This document shows positions 8,048 to 16,559 of a stretch of 64,000 nucleotides of DNA, piece after piece. Every line of letters starts with the position of its first letter. The stretch's first letter is position 1. This DNA is from Hyphomicrobiales bacterium (GTDB taxonomy: Bacteria > Pseudomonadota > Alphaproteobacteria > Rhizobiales > Rhizobiaceae), in NCBI GenBank assembly GCA_900471485.1, contig UCEU01000028.1, positions 37,111-101,110 on the forward strand. Reading direction: 5' to 3'. Under the pieces are notes generated by a model. That model had not been told where the DNA came from and searched no databases. It was given only the letters and a program-made list of their open reading frames with translations. The translations under genes and the position numbers were made by a program.

Positions 8048-9271
8048 TTATCCGTTGTAGCGCTGGAAGACGAGCGTGGCGTTGGTGCCGCCGAAGCCGA
8101 AGGAGTTGGAAAGCGCGATGTCGATCTTTGCGTCGTCGATGCGCTTGCGAACGATCGGCACGCCGTCGAACTCAGGGTCGAGCTCGGTGATATGAGCGCT
8201 TTCGCCGATGAAACCGGCCTGCATCATCAACAGCGAGTAGATCGATTCCTGCACGCCGGCAGCGCCGAGCGAGTGGCCGGTCAGCGACTTGGTGGACTGG
8301 ATGTGCGGGATCCTGTTGCCGAACACTTCGCGGATCGCGCCGATTTCCTTGCTGTCGCCGACTGGCGTCGAGGTGCCGTGCGTGTTGACGTAGTCGACAT
8401 CGCCCTTCACCGTCGAGAGCGCCTGGCGCATGCAGCGGATGGCACCTTCGCCCGACGGGGCGACCATGTCGTAGCCGTCGGAGGTGGCACCATAGCCGAC
8501 GATTTCGGCGTAGATCTTGGCGCCGCGGGCCTTGGCGTGCTCCAGCTCTTCGAGAACCAGAACGCCGGCGCCGCCGGCGATGACGAAGCCGTCGCGGGTC
8601 GCGTCATAGGCGCGCGAGGCGGTCTCGGGCGTGTCGTTGTACTTGGAAGACATGGCGCCCATGGCGTCGAACAGGTTCGACATCGTCCAGTCCAGATCCT
8701 CGTGGCCGCCGGCGAACATGATGTCCTGCTTGCCCCACTGGATCATCTCGGCGGCGTTGCCGATGCAATGCGCCGACGTCGAGCAGGCCGACGAGATCGA
8801 GTAGTTGACGCCGTGGATCTTGAACCAGGTCGCGAGCGTGGCGGAGGCCGTCGAAGACATCGCCTTCGGCACGGCAAACGGGCCGATGCGCTTCGGGCTG
8901 TTGTTCTTGATGGTGATCTCGGCGGCTTCGATCAGCGTGCGCGTCGAAGGACCGCCCGAGCCCATGATGATGCCGGTGCGCTCGTTTTCGCTGTAGTCCT
9001 TTTCCTCAAGACCGGAATCGGCGAGCGCCTGCTTCATCGCGACGTGGTTCCACGCACCGCCCTGCGACAGGAAGCGCATGGCGCGACGATCGACCAGATC
9101 CGTCGGATCGAGCGAAGGGCGACCCCAGACCTGGCACTTGAACCCGTGCTCGGCAAAATCGTTGGAGAAGGAAATGCCGGACTTGGCATCGCGCAGCGAA
9201 GCGGTGACCTCGGCGGCATCATTGCCGATCGAGGAAACGACGCCCAGACCCGTGACAACTACCCGTCTCAT
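8048..9271 (-). CDS. fabB: 3-oxoacyl-ACP synthase I
   Basis: Encodes 407 residues of the thiolase fold. The nucleophile Cys163 sits in SISSACSTSAHCIG, and the catalytic His298 (NTHGTSTPVGD) and His333 (TGHSLGAAG) plus Lys328 keep E. coli FabB numbering. FabB elongates cis-3-decenoyl-ACP made by FabA and so is essential for anaerobic-type unsaturated fatty acid synthesis. The NSFGFGGTNATLVF end is standard. The gene lies between fabA and fabI on the minus strand, giving a complete elongation and unsaturation block. Confidence 0.96.
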   Translation of the reverse strand: MRRVVVTGLGVVSSIGNDAAEVTASLRDAKSGISFSNDFAEHGFKCQVWGRPSLDPTDLVDRRAMRFLSQGGAWNHVAMKQALADSGLEEKDYSENERTGIIMGSGGPSTRTLIEAAEITIKNNSPKRIGPFAVPKAMSSTASATLATWFKIHGVNYSISSACSTSAHCIGNAAEMIQWGKQDIMFAGGHEDLDWTMSNLFDAMGAMSSKYNDTPETASRAYDATRDGFVIAGGAGVLVLEELEHAKARGAKIYAEIVGYGATSDGYDMVAPSGEGAIRCMRQALSTVKGDVDYVNTHGTSTPVGDSKEIGAIREVFGNRIPHIQSTKSLTGHSLGAAGVQESIYSLLMMQAGFIGESAHITELDPEFDGVPIVRKRIDDAKIDIALSNSFGFGGTNATLVFQRYNG

Positions 9272-9330
9272 GTGTTTCGACCTTTTCGTTTTTTCTAACT
9301 TGGAAAACCGGGCGTTGACGCCCGGCGAAA

Positions 9331-9846
9331 TCAGGCTTCTTTGTCCTTGGACAGGCCGACGCGTAGGTCGGACGCCTGGTAGATGGTTTCGCCGTCGGCC
9401 TTCAGCCAGCCGTCGGCCGTGCCGAGAACAAGGCGGCCGCGCATCACGCGCTTGAAGTCGATGCCGTATTCGAGCAGCTTCGTGGTCGGGCGGATCATGC
9501 CCTTGAATTTCACTTCACCGGTCGACAGCGCCATGCCGCGACCGGGCTCGCCGAGCCAGCCGAGGAAGAAGCCGGTCAGCTGCCACATGCCGTCGAGGCC
9601 GAGGCAGCCCGGCATGATCGGATTGCCCTGGAAGTGGCAGGGGAAATACCAGTCATCAGGCTTCACGTCGTACTCGGCGCGAATATAGCCCTTGTCGAAG
9701 GCGCCGCCGGTCTCGGAGATGTCGGTGATACGGTGAACCATGAGCATTGGCGGCAGAGGAAGCTGTGCGTTGCCCGGGCCGAATAGCTCGCCGCGGCCGC
9801 AGGCCAGGATTTCTTCATAGTTGAAGCTGGATTGTTTCGTCGCCAT
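9331..9846 (-). CDS. fabA: 3-hydroxydecanoyl-ACP dehydratase/isomerase
   Basis: Encodes 171 residues, the usual FabA length. The hot-dog-fold active site is visible: His71 in FPCHFQGNPIMPGCLGLDG and Asp85 in the same block. FabA dehydrates 3-hydroxydecanoyl-ACP and isomerises it to the cis-3 enoyl form, the branch point to unsaturated fatty acids. It is the first gene of the minus-strand fabA-fabB-fabI series, 59 bases before fabB. The roughly 300 bases upstream are shared with the divergent irr gene. Confidence 0.96.
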   Translation of the reverse strand: MATKQSSFNYEEILACGRGELFGPGNAQLPLPPMLMVHRITDISETGGAFDKGYIRAEYDVKPDDWYFPCHFQGNPIMPGCLGLDGMWQLTGFFLGWLGEPGRGMALSTGEVKFKGMIRPTTKLLEYGIDFKRVMRGRLVLGTADGWLKADGETIYQASDLRVGLSKDKEA

Positions 9847-10148
9847 GAAAACTCTAATTCCCCCCGCAGCGGTGCCGATGGATGTGAACGTTTAGTCCAA
9901 GTTCGGCGGAAAATGAAGCATTAGCATGGCTGTGCTCCTTCCACCGGCAAGGACAGGCTCTGCGCCTATTTGGTGGTCGCATACAGGAAGGCCAAGGCCG
10001 CGACCAGAGTTAATTACGCCAAAACCCCGATTTTCCGGCCTTTTCGCGGCCCATGCCCCTATTGAAGCTATTGAAAGGCATTTGCGCAAAAGTTATATGG
10101 CTTAGGGAAACATGATTGCTTGACGCTACATTAAACCGGAGTTCGCGA
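9847..10148. other. Divergent fabA/irr intergenic region
   Basis: Three hundred bases without a plausible gene on either strand. The only strong element is the irr promoter at 10071-10099. No convincing fabA promoter was found; the minus strand shows only a poor TTGCCG with TGCTAA at long spacing near 9930-9950. Confidence 0.6.
10071..10099 (+). promoter_or_regulatory. Sigma-70 type promoter of irr
   Basis: TTGAAA at 10071-10076 and TATATG at 10094-10099 are separated by exactly 17 bases. The predicted start near 10106 leaves a leader of about 43 bases before the irr ATG. Confidence 0.65.
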
Positions 10149-10568
10149 ATGGTGGCTGATGCCCCGCTCACAATCGAAGCAAGATTGCGCGCCGCCGCAT
10201 TGCGGCCCACGCGCCAGCGCGTCGCACTCGGCGACCTGCTGTTTGCCAAGGGTGACCGGCATCTGACCGTCGAGGAACTCCACGAGGAAGCGGTGCAGGC
10301 CGGCGTGCCCGTGTCTCTGGCAACCGTCTACAACACGCTGCACCAGTTCACCGAAGCCGGCATGATCCGCGTTCTCGCAGTCGAGAGCGCCAAGACCTAT
10401 TTCGACACCAATGTCTCGGATCATCATCACTTCTTTGTCGAAGGTGAAAACGACGTGCTCGACATTCCGGTCAGCAATCTGACCATCGGCAATCTGCCGG
10501 AGCCGCCCGAGGGCATGGAGATCGCCCATGTCGACGTCGTCATCCGCCTGCGCCCGAAGCTGCGCTGA
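10149..10568 (+). CDS. irr: Iron response regulator Irr (Fur family)
   Basis: Encodes 139 residues from ATG 10149. The Fur fold is clear: RPTRQRVALGDLLF begins the winged-helix domain, VSLATVYNTLHQFTEAGMI is the recognition helix region, and the HHH motif in SDHHHFFVEGE (residues 92-94) is the haem/metal site typical of Irr. Irr represses iron-using genes such as haem synthesis and activates uptake under iron limitation, and is degraded or inactivated by haem. This copy has no cysteine, so it lacks the N-terminal Cys-Pro haem regulatory motif of Bradyrhizobium Irr, as is usual in Rhizobium. Position beside fabA is common in the family. Confidence 0.92.
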   Translation: MVADAPLTIEARLRAAALRPTRQRVALGDLLFAKGDRHLTVEELHEEAVQAGVPVSLATVYNTLHQFTEAGMIRVLAVESAKTYFDTNVSDHHHFFVEGENDVLDIPVSNLTIGNLPEPPEGMEIAHVDVVIRLRPKLR

Positions 10569-10569
10569 T

Positions 10570-11205
10570 TCACATCACATCATCAGGATGCCGGCCGGGC
10601 TTCGCCTTGTAGGTGGGAAACGTCCAGCCAAAATAGAGCGCGCCGCCGCGTACGGCGAAGGCTGCCGCAACACCGATCGCCGACGCGACGTAGAGCGGCA
10701 ATGACAGTTCGTTCGCCGCCGTGAAGATGCCGGCGCCGACCAGCGCCGCGGTGATATAGATTTCCGGCCTAAGGAGAACCGAAGGTTCGTTCGCCAGCAA
10801 GTCGCGCAGCACGCCGCCGAAGGTCGCCGTCAGCGTGCCCGTCACGATTGCGATCGTCGGCGAGCCTGTCGCAGCCAGCCCCTTGGCCGCGCCCATCACG
10901 CAATAGGCGGAAAGGCCGACGGCATCGAGCCAGATCAGCAGCCGATAGCGTGATTCGACCAGGTAGGCCGTAAAAAACACGAGCACGCCGACCGCGCAGC
11001 AGACCAGCACATATGTGGGGTTGAGTACCCAGAAAACCGGCACGCGCCCGAGAACGATATCGCGCACCGTGCCGCCGCCCGTGCCGGTCACGGTGGCGAA
11101 AAACAGAAAGCCGATAAGGTCGAGCTGTTTGCGGGAGGCCGCCAGCGCGCCGGTCGCTGCAAAAAGCGCGACACCGGCGTAATCCAGATAGACGAAAAAC
11201 GGCAT
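10570..11205 (-). CDS. TRIC-family membrane protein (YicG/UPF0126)
   Basis: Encodes 211 residues, almost entirely hydrophobic, with about seven membrane segments in two homologous halves. The family signature appears twice as GTGGGTVRDIVLGRVP and TATFGGVLRDLLANEPS, which in prokaryotic trimeric intracellular cation channels form the kinked pore helices. The N-terminus DYAGVALFAATGALAASRK is typical. It likely conducts monovalent cations across the inner membrane. The stop lies one base from the irr stop on the opposite strand, so the two genes are tightly convergent. Confidence 0.85.
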   Translation of the reverse strand: MPFFVYLDYAGVALFAATGALAASRKQLDLIGFLFFATVTGTGGGTVRDIVLGRVPVFWVLNPTYVLVCCAVGVLVFFTAYLVESRYRLLIWLDAVGLSAYCVMGAAKGLAATGSPTIAIVTGTLTATFGGVLRDLLANEPSVLLRPEIYITAALVGAGIFTAANELSLPLYVASAIGVAAAFAVRGGALYFGWTFPTYKAKPGRHPDDVM

Positions 11206-11324
11206 TCGGTCCTCCCGGGCCGGCGAATAACGTCAGGACTGAATCACGGCGGCAAGGGCGGCGCAAGGCGGGGCAGGCAAAGTCGCCGGCCAATAGCGTC
11301 CTTATCCGACCAAAAGAGAACCCC

Positions 11325-11807
11325 GTGAAAACGCTCCTGATCGCGCTGAACCTTATTGCCTTCCTCGTCGCTCCGGCCGCGGCTCTTGCCCAGCAGGACC
11401 TGATCTCCGATCCGGAGATTTACGAGAAGACGCATTTCCAGAAGCAATGCACCAAGGCCGAGTTCTCCGACAGCTTTGTCACGCGTCAGGATATCAACAA
11501 CGACGGGCTGATCGACGCGGTGGTCAACGAAGGTGAGCTCACCTGCGATGGCCACAAGGGTCCGCAGTGCAACGAAGACGGCTGCACCTACAATTTCTAT
11601 CTCCAGGTCGCCGAGGGCGGCTACTTCATGATCGCCACGGCACAGATCTACGGCTACGACTTCGTCAAGCGCTTCGGCAACATGGTCATGGCCATGAAGA
11701 TGCACCCGCGCTTCTGCGACCGCCCGGACGCAGACGAGGAGAAGGAACCCTGCATCGTCACGACGCGCGTGCGTGGCACCAAGTTCGTGACCATTTCGAA
11801 GAAATGA
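11325..11807 (+). CDS. Secreted cysteine-rich protein with an EF-hand-like loop
   Basis: Encodes 160 residues from GTG 11325. A Sec signal peptide covers residues 1-22 with an ALA cleavage site. The mature part has six cysteines (42, 74, 82, 87, 131, 143), consistent with three disulfides, and the segment DINNDGLID at 56-64 resembles a calcium-binding EF-hand or dockerin loop. The family is not recognised; it probably acts in the periplasm. It is flanked by membrane-protein genes on the other strand and appears monocistronic. Confidence 0.65.
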   Translation: MKTLLIALNLIAFLVAPAAALAQQDLISDPEIYEKTHFQKQCTKAEFSDSFVTRQDINNDGLIDAVVNEGELTCDGHKGPQCNEDGCTYNFYLQVAEGGYFMIATAQIYGYDFVKRFGNMVMAMKMHPRFCDRPDADEEKEPCIVTTRVRGTKFVTISKK

Positions 11808-11825
11808 CCGCGATGGGTCGAACGA

Positions 11826-12611
11826 TCAGCCGGGATAGAGTTCCGACGTTCGCCCGACCATGTAGTAACCGACAAGCCCGAACCATTCGCGGATCGCCGT
11901 CGCCAGGTTCTGCGCATTACGGCTTGGCTGCGTGAAATCGAGGCCCAGCCGTTCCTGCCCATCCGTGCGGTAGTCCGTCGGCCACGGTACGACATCGATG
12001 CCCAGCTTGCGGAAGATGCCGACCGAGCGCGGCATGTGATAACCCGACGTGATCAGCAGGCAGTTGGAAAGACCGTTGGCCGCCAGCAGATCCTTGGTGT
12101 TGGCGGCATTCTCGAAGGTCGTGCGCGACGTCGTCTCCTCGACCAGCCGCTCCTTGGGAACACCGAACAACGGAAAGAAGCGGCCGGACATGACGGCGTC
12201 GCCCTCGTAGACGCCTGACATCGATCCGTCGCCACCAGACACGAGGATACGAGACTGCGGATATTTCCGCGCCAGCCGCAGCGCCTCGATGAACCGGTCT
12301 CCACCGGCATTCATCTCGATGCCATGTCGAGCCGTATTCACCTCGTTCTCAAATCCTCCGCCGAGCACGATCATGCATTGCAGGTCTTGCGGGTCCTCGG
12401 GCTTCGGGAACCGCTCCTCCAGTCCCTGCAGCAGATAATTGCCGACGGTGGTGTAAAGCGTGACGAACAGGATCAACACGGCCAAGCCCGATGAGGCCAC
12501 GCTGAGCGCCCGCCACCGAAGCAGTCCCGTCAGCAATGCGACGGCGACAAAGGCGAACGCCAGCGATAGCGGTTGGCCGAACACCCAGACGAGCTTCGAA
12601 AAGAGAAACAC
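11826..12611 (-). CDS. YdcF/ElyC-type DUF218 membrane protein
   Basis: Encodes 261 residues if it starts at GTG 12611, which has AAGGAG six bases upstream; an ATG 24 bases earlier lacks this. Two N-terminal membrane helices are followed by a DUF218 domain with the signatures CMIVLGGGFENE, SGGDGSM, TTFENAANTKDLL and LLITSGYHMPRSVGIFRKLG. The family (SanA, ElyC, YdcF) is linked to envelope integrity and peptidoglycan precursor metabolism, but the reaction is not settled. It is convergent with the upstream secreted-protein gene. Confidence 0.82.
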   Translation of the reverse strand: MFLFSKLVWVFGQPLSLAFAFVAVALLTGLLRWRALSVASSGLAVLILFVTLYTTVGNYLLQGLEERFPKPEDPQDLQCMIVLGGGFENEVNTARHGIEMNAGGDRFIEALRLARKYPQSRILVSGGDGSMSGVYEGDAVMSGRFFPLFGVPKERLVEETTSRTTFENAANTKDLLAANGLSNCLLITSGYHMPRSVGIFRKLGIDVVPWPTDYRTDGQERLGLDFTQPSRNAQNLATAIREWFGLVGYYMVGRTSELYPG

Positions 12612-12676
12612 GGCGCGCTCCTTATGATCTGCCACCGTCTTCTAGCTGATTCGACGCGAACGCGAAGGTGCCGGGA

Positions 12677-13393
12677 TTACCGGGTAGCCGTCGGTGCGCG
12701 TGACAACGCCATCTGGTTGAAGCGTCGCTGCAGCCGCGTGGGTATGAAAAGGGCAGCAGCGGCCACCAGGATGGCAAACACGGAGACCACCCAAAGCGCG
12801 CGCGTACCGGCCGCCTGCGTCAGGAAGGCACCTGCGACCGCGCCGGCCAGCATGCCGATCCAAGGCACGATCTGGATCGTCCATTCGAGGCGGCGGTCGC
12901 CGATGATCCAGCGTCCGATGCCGCGCCCAAAGCGTGATAGCGCGCCCGTCACATAGGTCAGCCCGATCGGTAGTCCCTCGATATGTTCGACAGCTGCATT
13001 GACGGCGCCCATCGACGCCACGATCAGATAGAAGCGCAGCATCGCCATGCTGTCGGCGGACAGGACGGAGGCGAGCGCCAAAAGCACGCCGACGGTCGCT
13101 AGCACCGCAAACACCCGCCGCCGCGCGAAATGCGCCAGCACGATACCGCCGGCATTGCCGAGCACGAAAACGGCGATCGCCGAGATGAGTACGGCGGCAT
13201 GGCTGAGGTCGCCGGAACCGATCGCAAGCGCCGCTCGCGTCGTATTGCCCGTCATGAACGACACGAAGTCGCCGCTGAGAAGCAGCCCGGTGGCGTCGGT
13301 CATACCGGCGAGAAACGAGATGGCGCCCGCCAGCGCGATCCCGGTCGATCGCCTGCGGACCAGAATGATTCGCCTGCGCCGTTGTCGGGTCAT
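12677..13393 (-). CDS. DUF1275 (YoaK) family membrane protein
   Basis: Encodes 238 residues from ATG 13393; a TTG three codons earlier is also possible. After an arginine-rich N-terminus come about six membrane segments. The segment SFLAGMTDATGLLLSGDFVSFMTGNTT is the DUF1275 hallmark, shown here in pieces: MTDATG and FVSFMTGNT. GLTYVTGALSRFGRGIGRW is also conserved. The family is widely annotated as a transporter-like protein of unknown substrate. The start has GAGG ten bases upstream. Confidence 0.8.
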   Translation of the reverse strand: MTRQRRRRIILVRRRSTGIALAGAISFLAGMTDATGLLLSGDFVSFMTGNTTRAALAIGSGDLSHAAVLISAIAVFVLGNAGGIVLAHFARRRVFAVLATVGVLLALASVLSADSMAMLRFYLIVASMGAVNAAVEHIEGLPIGLTYVTGALSRFGRGIGRWIIGDRRLEWTIQIVPWIGMLAGAVAGAFLTQAAGTRALWVVSVFAILVAAAALFIPTRLQRRFNQMALSRAPTATR

Positions 13394-13510
13394 TTTCGCC
13401 AATCCTCAGCGATATCGCGAAGACGTGTTCGCCCTGAAGGACGAACTGCCAAGCATCCAAGCTTTTCAGGTTGGATCTCTAGCATCTCGCTTGGCCGAAG
13501 CATACTGCAC

Positions 13511-13537
13511 GCAATCTGCGCAATCTGCGCAATCGCG
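13511..13537. repeat. Three 9-bp tandem units
   Basis: GCAATCTGC occurs twice in tandem (13511-13519, 13520-13528), followed by the diverged GCAATCGCG (13529-13537). It lies between the cytochrome b561 stop and the DUF1275 gene. No function is evident. Confidence 0.5.
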
Positions 13538-13547
13538 ACCCGTGGCG

Positions 13548-14036
13548 CTATCCGATCGTCATGCGCCTGAGGACGTTCGTCTTCCAATAGAATTGGTGGA
13601 CGAGCGCACCCAGGACGTGAAGCGCGATCAATGCCCAGAGAATGGCCTTCAGCACGTCCGCATGAAGATCGCCGGCGCCGCCATAACCGAAATAATAAGC
13701 CGCGATTCCGGTCAGCGGCAGCGCGATAAGCAAGCCGTAGAGCGCGAAGTGCGCAGCCATTGCCGCCACCTTGAAAATAGCGGGCTCGGCCGGCGGCGAT
13801 GCCGGGACGCCTTGAATATAGCGCATACCAAGTCGAAGCAGCGCAAGGATCAGAATGGCGATGCCGACATAGGCGTGAATGTTCGCGCCGGATACCTGCT
13901 CCGGGGTGACCATGCCGTTCCGTACCATGCTCCGGTGCCAAGTGTTCATCCCATCGGGCAGCAACAGGTTGAACAAGACCAGGACCACCGTCAGCCAGTG
14001 GAGGACTCGCTGCGGCAGGGAGAATGCATCCATCAT
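13548..14036 (-). CDS. Cytochrome b561 family protein
   Basis: Encodes 162 residues from ATG 14036, which has GAGG five bases upstream. Four transmembrane helices carry the expected haem-ligand histidines: His13 (RVLHWLTVV), His54 (NIHAYVGIA), His96 (AAHFALYG), and His140/His147 (ALHVLGALVHQFYWK). The closing HQFYWKTNVLRRM is diagnostic for the YodB/CybB group. It probably shuttles electrons between quinol and a periplasmic acceptor such as superoxide. An in-frame upstream ATG would add a 25-residue basic extension, which is less likely. Confidence 0.88.
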   Translation of the reverse strand: MMDAFSLPQRVLHWLTVVLVLFNLLLPDGMNTWHRSMVRNGMVTPEQVSGANIHAYVGIAILILALLRLGMRYIQGVPASPPAEPAIFKVAAMAAHFALYGLLIALPLTGIAAYYFGYGGAGDLHADVLKAILWALIALHVLGALVHQFYWKTNVLRRMTIG

Positions 14037-14254
14037 CAAAGCCTCGATGTCGCGTCGCCGCTTGTGTGCGGGCGACGTCGGTTTGCCTGTCGAGACTGCA
14101 TACGAACGCATGCTGACGACCAGCTGAATACGGACACTCGTCTCCGAAATGCGGCTGCTTCGGGTATAGAAGGTGGAATCAGACGTACTTAACGGCCGTA
14201 AACGCGCTGCGTCTAAGAGTTCGATTGTACAGGTACGTATGCAAGAAAAAATTT

Positions 14255-14330
<76 letters not shown>

Positions 14331-14432
14331 ATCAGGGTGGACCGGTTTGTGCCGGGCCTGGGATGCTTCGCGAAGCGCTTGTCCTCGTGAAGTGGCGGCT
14401 TAATACGTGCGGTTTTCGCAGATGGCAAGCCT

Positions 14433-14469
14433 AAAAAAACGGCCCGGCGAATTTTTCTCGTCCGGGCCG
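14433..14469 (-). terminator. Intrinsic terminator of the TIGR02300 gene
   Basis: Stem CGGCCCGG (14440-14447) and CCGGGCCG (14462-14469), with an additional inner CGA/TCG pairing. On the minus strand it is followed by seven T residues (14439-14433). It begins 15 bases after the stop of the acidic-protein gene. Confidence 0.88.
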
Positions 14470-14483
14470 ATAGCTGATCGAAA

Positions 14484-14876
14484 TCAGACGTCTTCTTCGT
14501 CGCCGGTCACGCCGATGATATCGCTCATGTCGTCGTCATCGTCGTCTTCGTCGGCTTCGAGGAAGGTGTCGTCGTCGTCATCGCCTTCGATTTCGACGTC
14601 GTCGTCGCCCATGTCGGGGATATCGTCGCCGGATGCGCCTTCATCGGCGTCCTCGAGCGAGACCATCTCGACTTCGGTGTTTTCGGTATCGACTTCGGTG
14701 ATTTCCTCGTCGTCCTGCGCGGCCTCGGCGGCTGCAGCGGCAGAGGTTTCCTCGAAGTAGGAGAGGGGGTAGGACTTGCCCGTATAGGGAGAAACGATCG
14801 GATCCCGGTTCAGGTCGTAGAATTTCTTGCCGGTTTCCGGATCGGTACGCTTGGTTCCAAGTTCCGCTTTCGCCAC
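14484..14876 (-). CDS. TIGR02300 family acidic protein
   Basis: Encodes 130 residues. The first 45 residues are conserved across alphaproteobacteria: AELGTKRTDPETGKKFYDLN followed by RDPIVSPYTGKSYP, a small domain resembling the N-terminus of FYDLN-type acidic proteins. The remaining 85 residues are very acidic, with runs of Asp and Glu and almost no basic residues, so the tail is probably disordered. The function is unknown; metal or RNA-binding-protein interactions are possible. It has its own strong terminator and lies next to tRNA-Ala. Confidence 0.85.
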   Translation of the reverse strand: MAKAELGTKRTDPETGKKFYDLNRDPIVSPYTGKSYPLSYFEETSAAAAAEAAQDDEEITEVDTENTEVEMVSLEDADEGASGDDIPDMGDDDVEIEGDDDDDTFLEADEDDDDDDMSDIIGVTGDEEDV

Positions 14877-15104
14877 TGTTTGCCTCGTGAGAATGGCCGA
14901 ACCTAAGATTCGGCGAATTGCCGTTAAAACCGGCGTTCTGTTCGGAATTTATAAGCCGGTCCCCATAATCGTTGCGGGCTTCCATGTCAAAGCTAAACTT
15001 TGAAGCAGGCGATGACCGGCGCCGCGCTTTGTGCTAGTGAGCCGCCATTGTGTCTCCGCAACGCCGGTCGGGATGAACCCGACGCTTTGGATAGGCCGCC
15101 GCCG

Positions 15105-15746
15105 ATGTATCAGCCACCGCATTTTCGCGAAGACGATCTGGATGTCCAGCACGCGCTGATCCGCGCGCATCCCTTGGGAATGCTGATCACGGCAGGCGCT
15201 TCCGGTCTCGTTGCCAACGCCGTGCCGTTTCACCTCGATCCGAAAGCCTCGGCCAAGGGAACGCTTCGCCTGCACCTTGCCAAGGCCAATCCGCAATGGC
15301 GCGATATCGCCGCCAGTGCCGATGTTCTGGCGGTTTTCCAGGGCGCCGACGCCTATGTGACGCCCTCCTGGTACAAGACCAAGCAGGAGACCGGCAAGGT
15401 GGTGCCGACCTGGAACTACGCCATCGTCCAGGCGAGGGGTGCCGCGCGCGTTGTCGAGGATGTGGAATGGCTGGCGGCACAGATCGCCGCGCTCACCGGC
15501 CAGCATGAGGAGACCCGCGAAAAGCCCTGGTCGGTCAGCGACGCGCCGGACGATTTCATCCGCGCCCAGATGAAGGGCATCGTCGGCATCGAGATCGAGA
15601 TTGCTTCGATCGAGGGAAAATGGAAGGTCAGCCAGAACCGGCCGGTTGCCGATCGCGAAGGCGTGGCCGCGGGGCTCGGAGAACTGCCGGCACAGAACGA
15701 TATGATTGATCTTGTCCGCCGCTATGGCGGACTGACCACGGAATGA
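15105..15746 (+). CDS. paiB: PaiB-type FMN-binding negative transcriptional regulator
   Basis: Encodes 213 residues from ATG 15105, close to the roughly 207 of PaiB. Recognisable parts are MYQPPHFREDD at the start, HPLGMLITAG in the split-barrel FMN-binding fold, VTPSWYKTKQETGKVVPTWNY, and KGIVGIEIEI near the end. In Bacillus, PaiB affects sporulation and protease genes. In rhizobia the role is unclear, and a flavin-dependent redox role is possible. An upstream in-frame extension lacks family similarity. The next gene, cmk, starts eight bases later. Confidence 0.82.
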   Translation: MYQPPHFREDDLDVQHALIRAHPLGMLITAGASGLVANAVPFHLDPKASAKGTLRLHLAKANPQWRDIAASADVLAVFQGADAYVTPSWYKTKQETGKVVPTWNYAIVQARGAARVVEDVEWLAAQIAALTGQHEETREKPWSVSDAPDDFIRAQMKGIVGIEIEIASIEGKWKVSQNRPVADREGVAAGLGELPAQNDMIDLVRRYGGLTTE

Positions 15747-15753
15747 ATGCATC

Positions 15754-16392
15754 ATGACCAGTTTTACTATCGCCATCGATGGACCGGCCGCCGCCGGCAA
15801 GGGCACGCTGTCGCGCCGCATCGCCGAGACCTATGGCTTCCACCATCTCGATACCGGCCTGACCTACCGCGCCACAGCCAAGGCGCTGCTCGATGCCGGC
15901 CTGCCGCTCGATGACGAGCTTACGGCGGAAAAAATGGCCCGCGAGGTTGAATTCGCCGGCCTCGATCGCGATATCCTGTCGAAGCACGAGATCGGCGAAG
16001 CCGCCTCGAAGATCGCGGTGATGCCGTCGGTGCGTCGCGCGCTGGTCGAGGCACAGCGCCGGTTCTCCGAGCGCACGCCGGGCACGGTGCTCGACGGGCG
16101 CGACATCGGAACGGTGGTCTGCCCCGAGGCACCGGTGAAGCTTTATGTGACGGCATCGGCGCAAGTGCGCGCGAGGCGCCGTTTCGACGAGATCAAGGCC
16201 AAGGGGATATCAGCCGATTTCGAGGCGATTTTCGAAGACGTCAAGCGACGCGACGAACGCGACATGGGACGGGCCGACAGCCCTTTGAAACCAGCCGAAG
16301 ACGCGCACTTGCTTGATACGTCGGAAATGAGTATAGAAGCCGCGTTTCAAGCCGCGAAATCGGTCATCGATGCGGCCTTGAACCGAAATTAG
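15754..16392 (+). CDS. cmk: Cytidylate kinase
   Basis: Encodes 212 residues of the CMP/dCMP kinase family, which phosphorylates CMP to CDP with ATP. The P-loop GPAAAGKGTL is at 10-19. HHLDTGLTYRA forms the CMP-binding entry, VLDGRDIGTVVCPEA is the conserved RDIGT block, and RRDERDMGRADSPLKPAEDAHLLDTS is the lid and C-terminal region. The gene immediately precedes rpsA, the arrangement seen widely in bacteria. Confidence 0.95.
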   Translation: MTSFTIAIDGPAAAGKGTLSRRIAETYGFHHLDTGLTYRATAKALLDAGLPLDDELTAEKMAREVEFAGLDRDILSKHEIGEAASKIAVMPSVRRALVEAQRRFSERTPGTVLDGRDIGTVVCPEAPVKLYVTASAQVRARRRFDEIKAKGISADFEAIFEDVKRRDERDMGRADSPLKPAEDAHLLDTSEMSIEAAFQAAKSVIDAALNRN

Positions 16393-16559
16393 GATTGAGG
16401 CGTTCCGCTGGGCTTTGCCCGGAGTGCCTTGAACGACAGCCTGAAATTCCGTCCAAGCGCCGGATTGCCTTCGATGAGAGGGCGGACGGGGATCAGGCTC
16501 ATTCAACGCGAACCAACCGGCGCATACGTGTCCAGAAATCCGGACACGCAGGAGATTTC

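Noticed and set aside
7928..9298. 456-codon plus-strand frame opposite fabB
   Set aside because: fabB keeps all catalytic residues on the other strand; the plus-strand frame is arginine- and glycine-rich with no recognisable motif.
13511..13537. Short tandem units as the start of a CRISPR array
   Set aside because: The units are 9 bp, directly abutting and without spacers; no cas gene is present.
13047..14192. 381-codon plus-strand frame across the DUF1275 and cytochrome b561 genes
   Set aside because: It spans two recognisable minus-strand genes and their intergenic region and has no motif.
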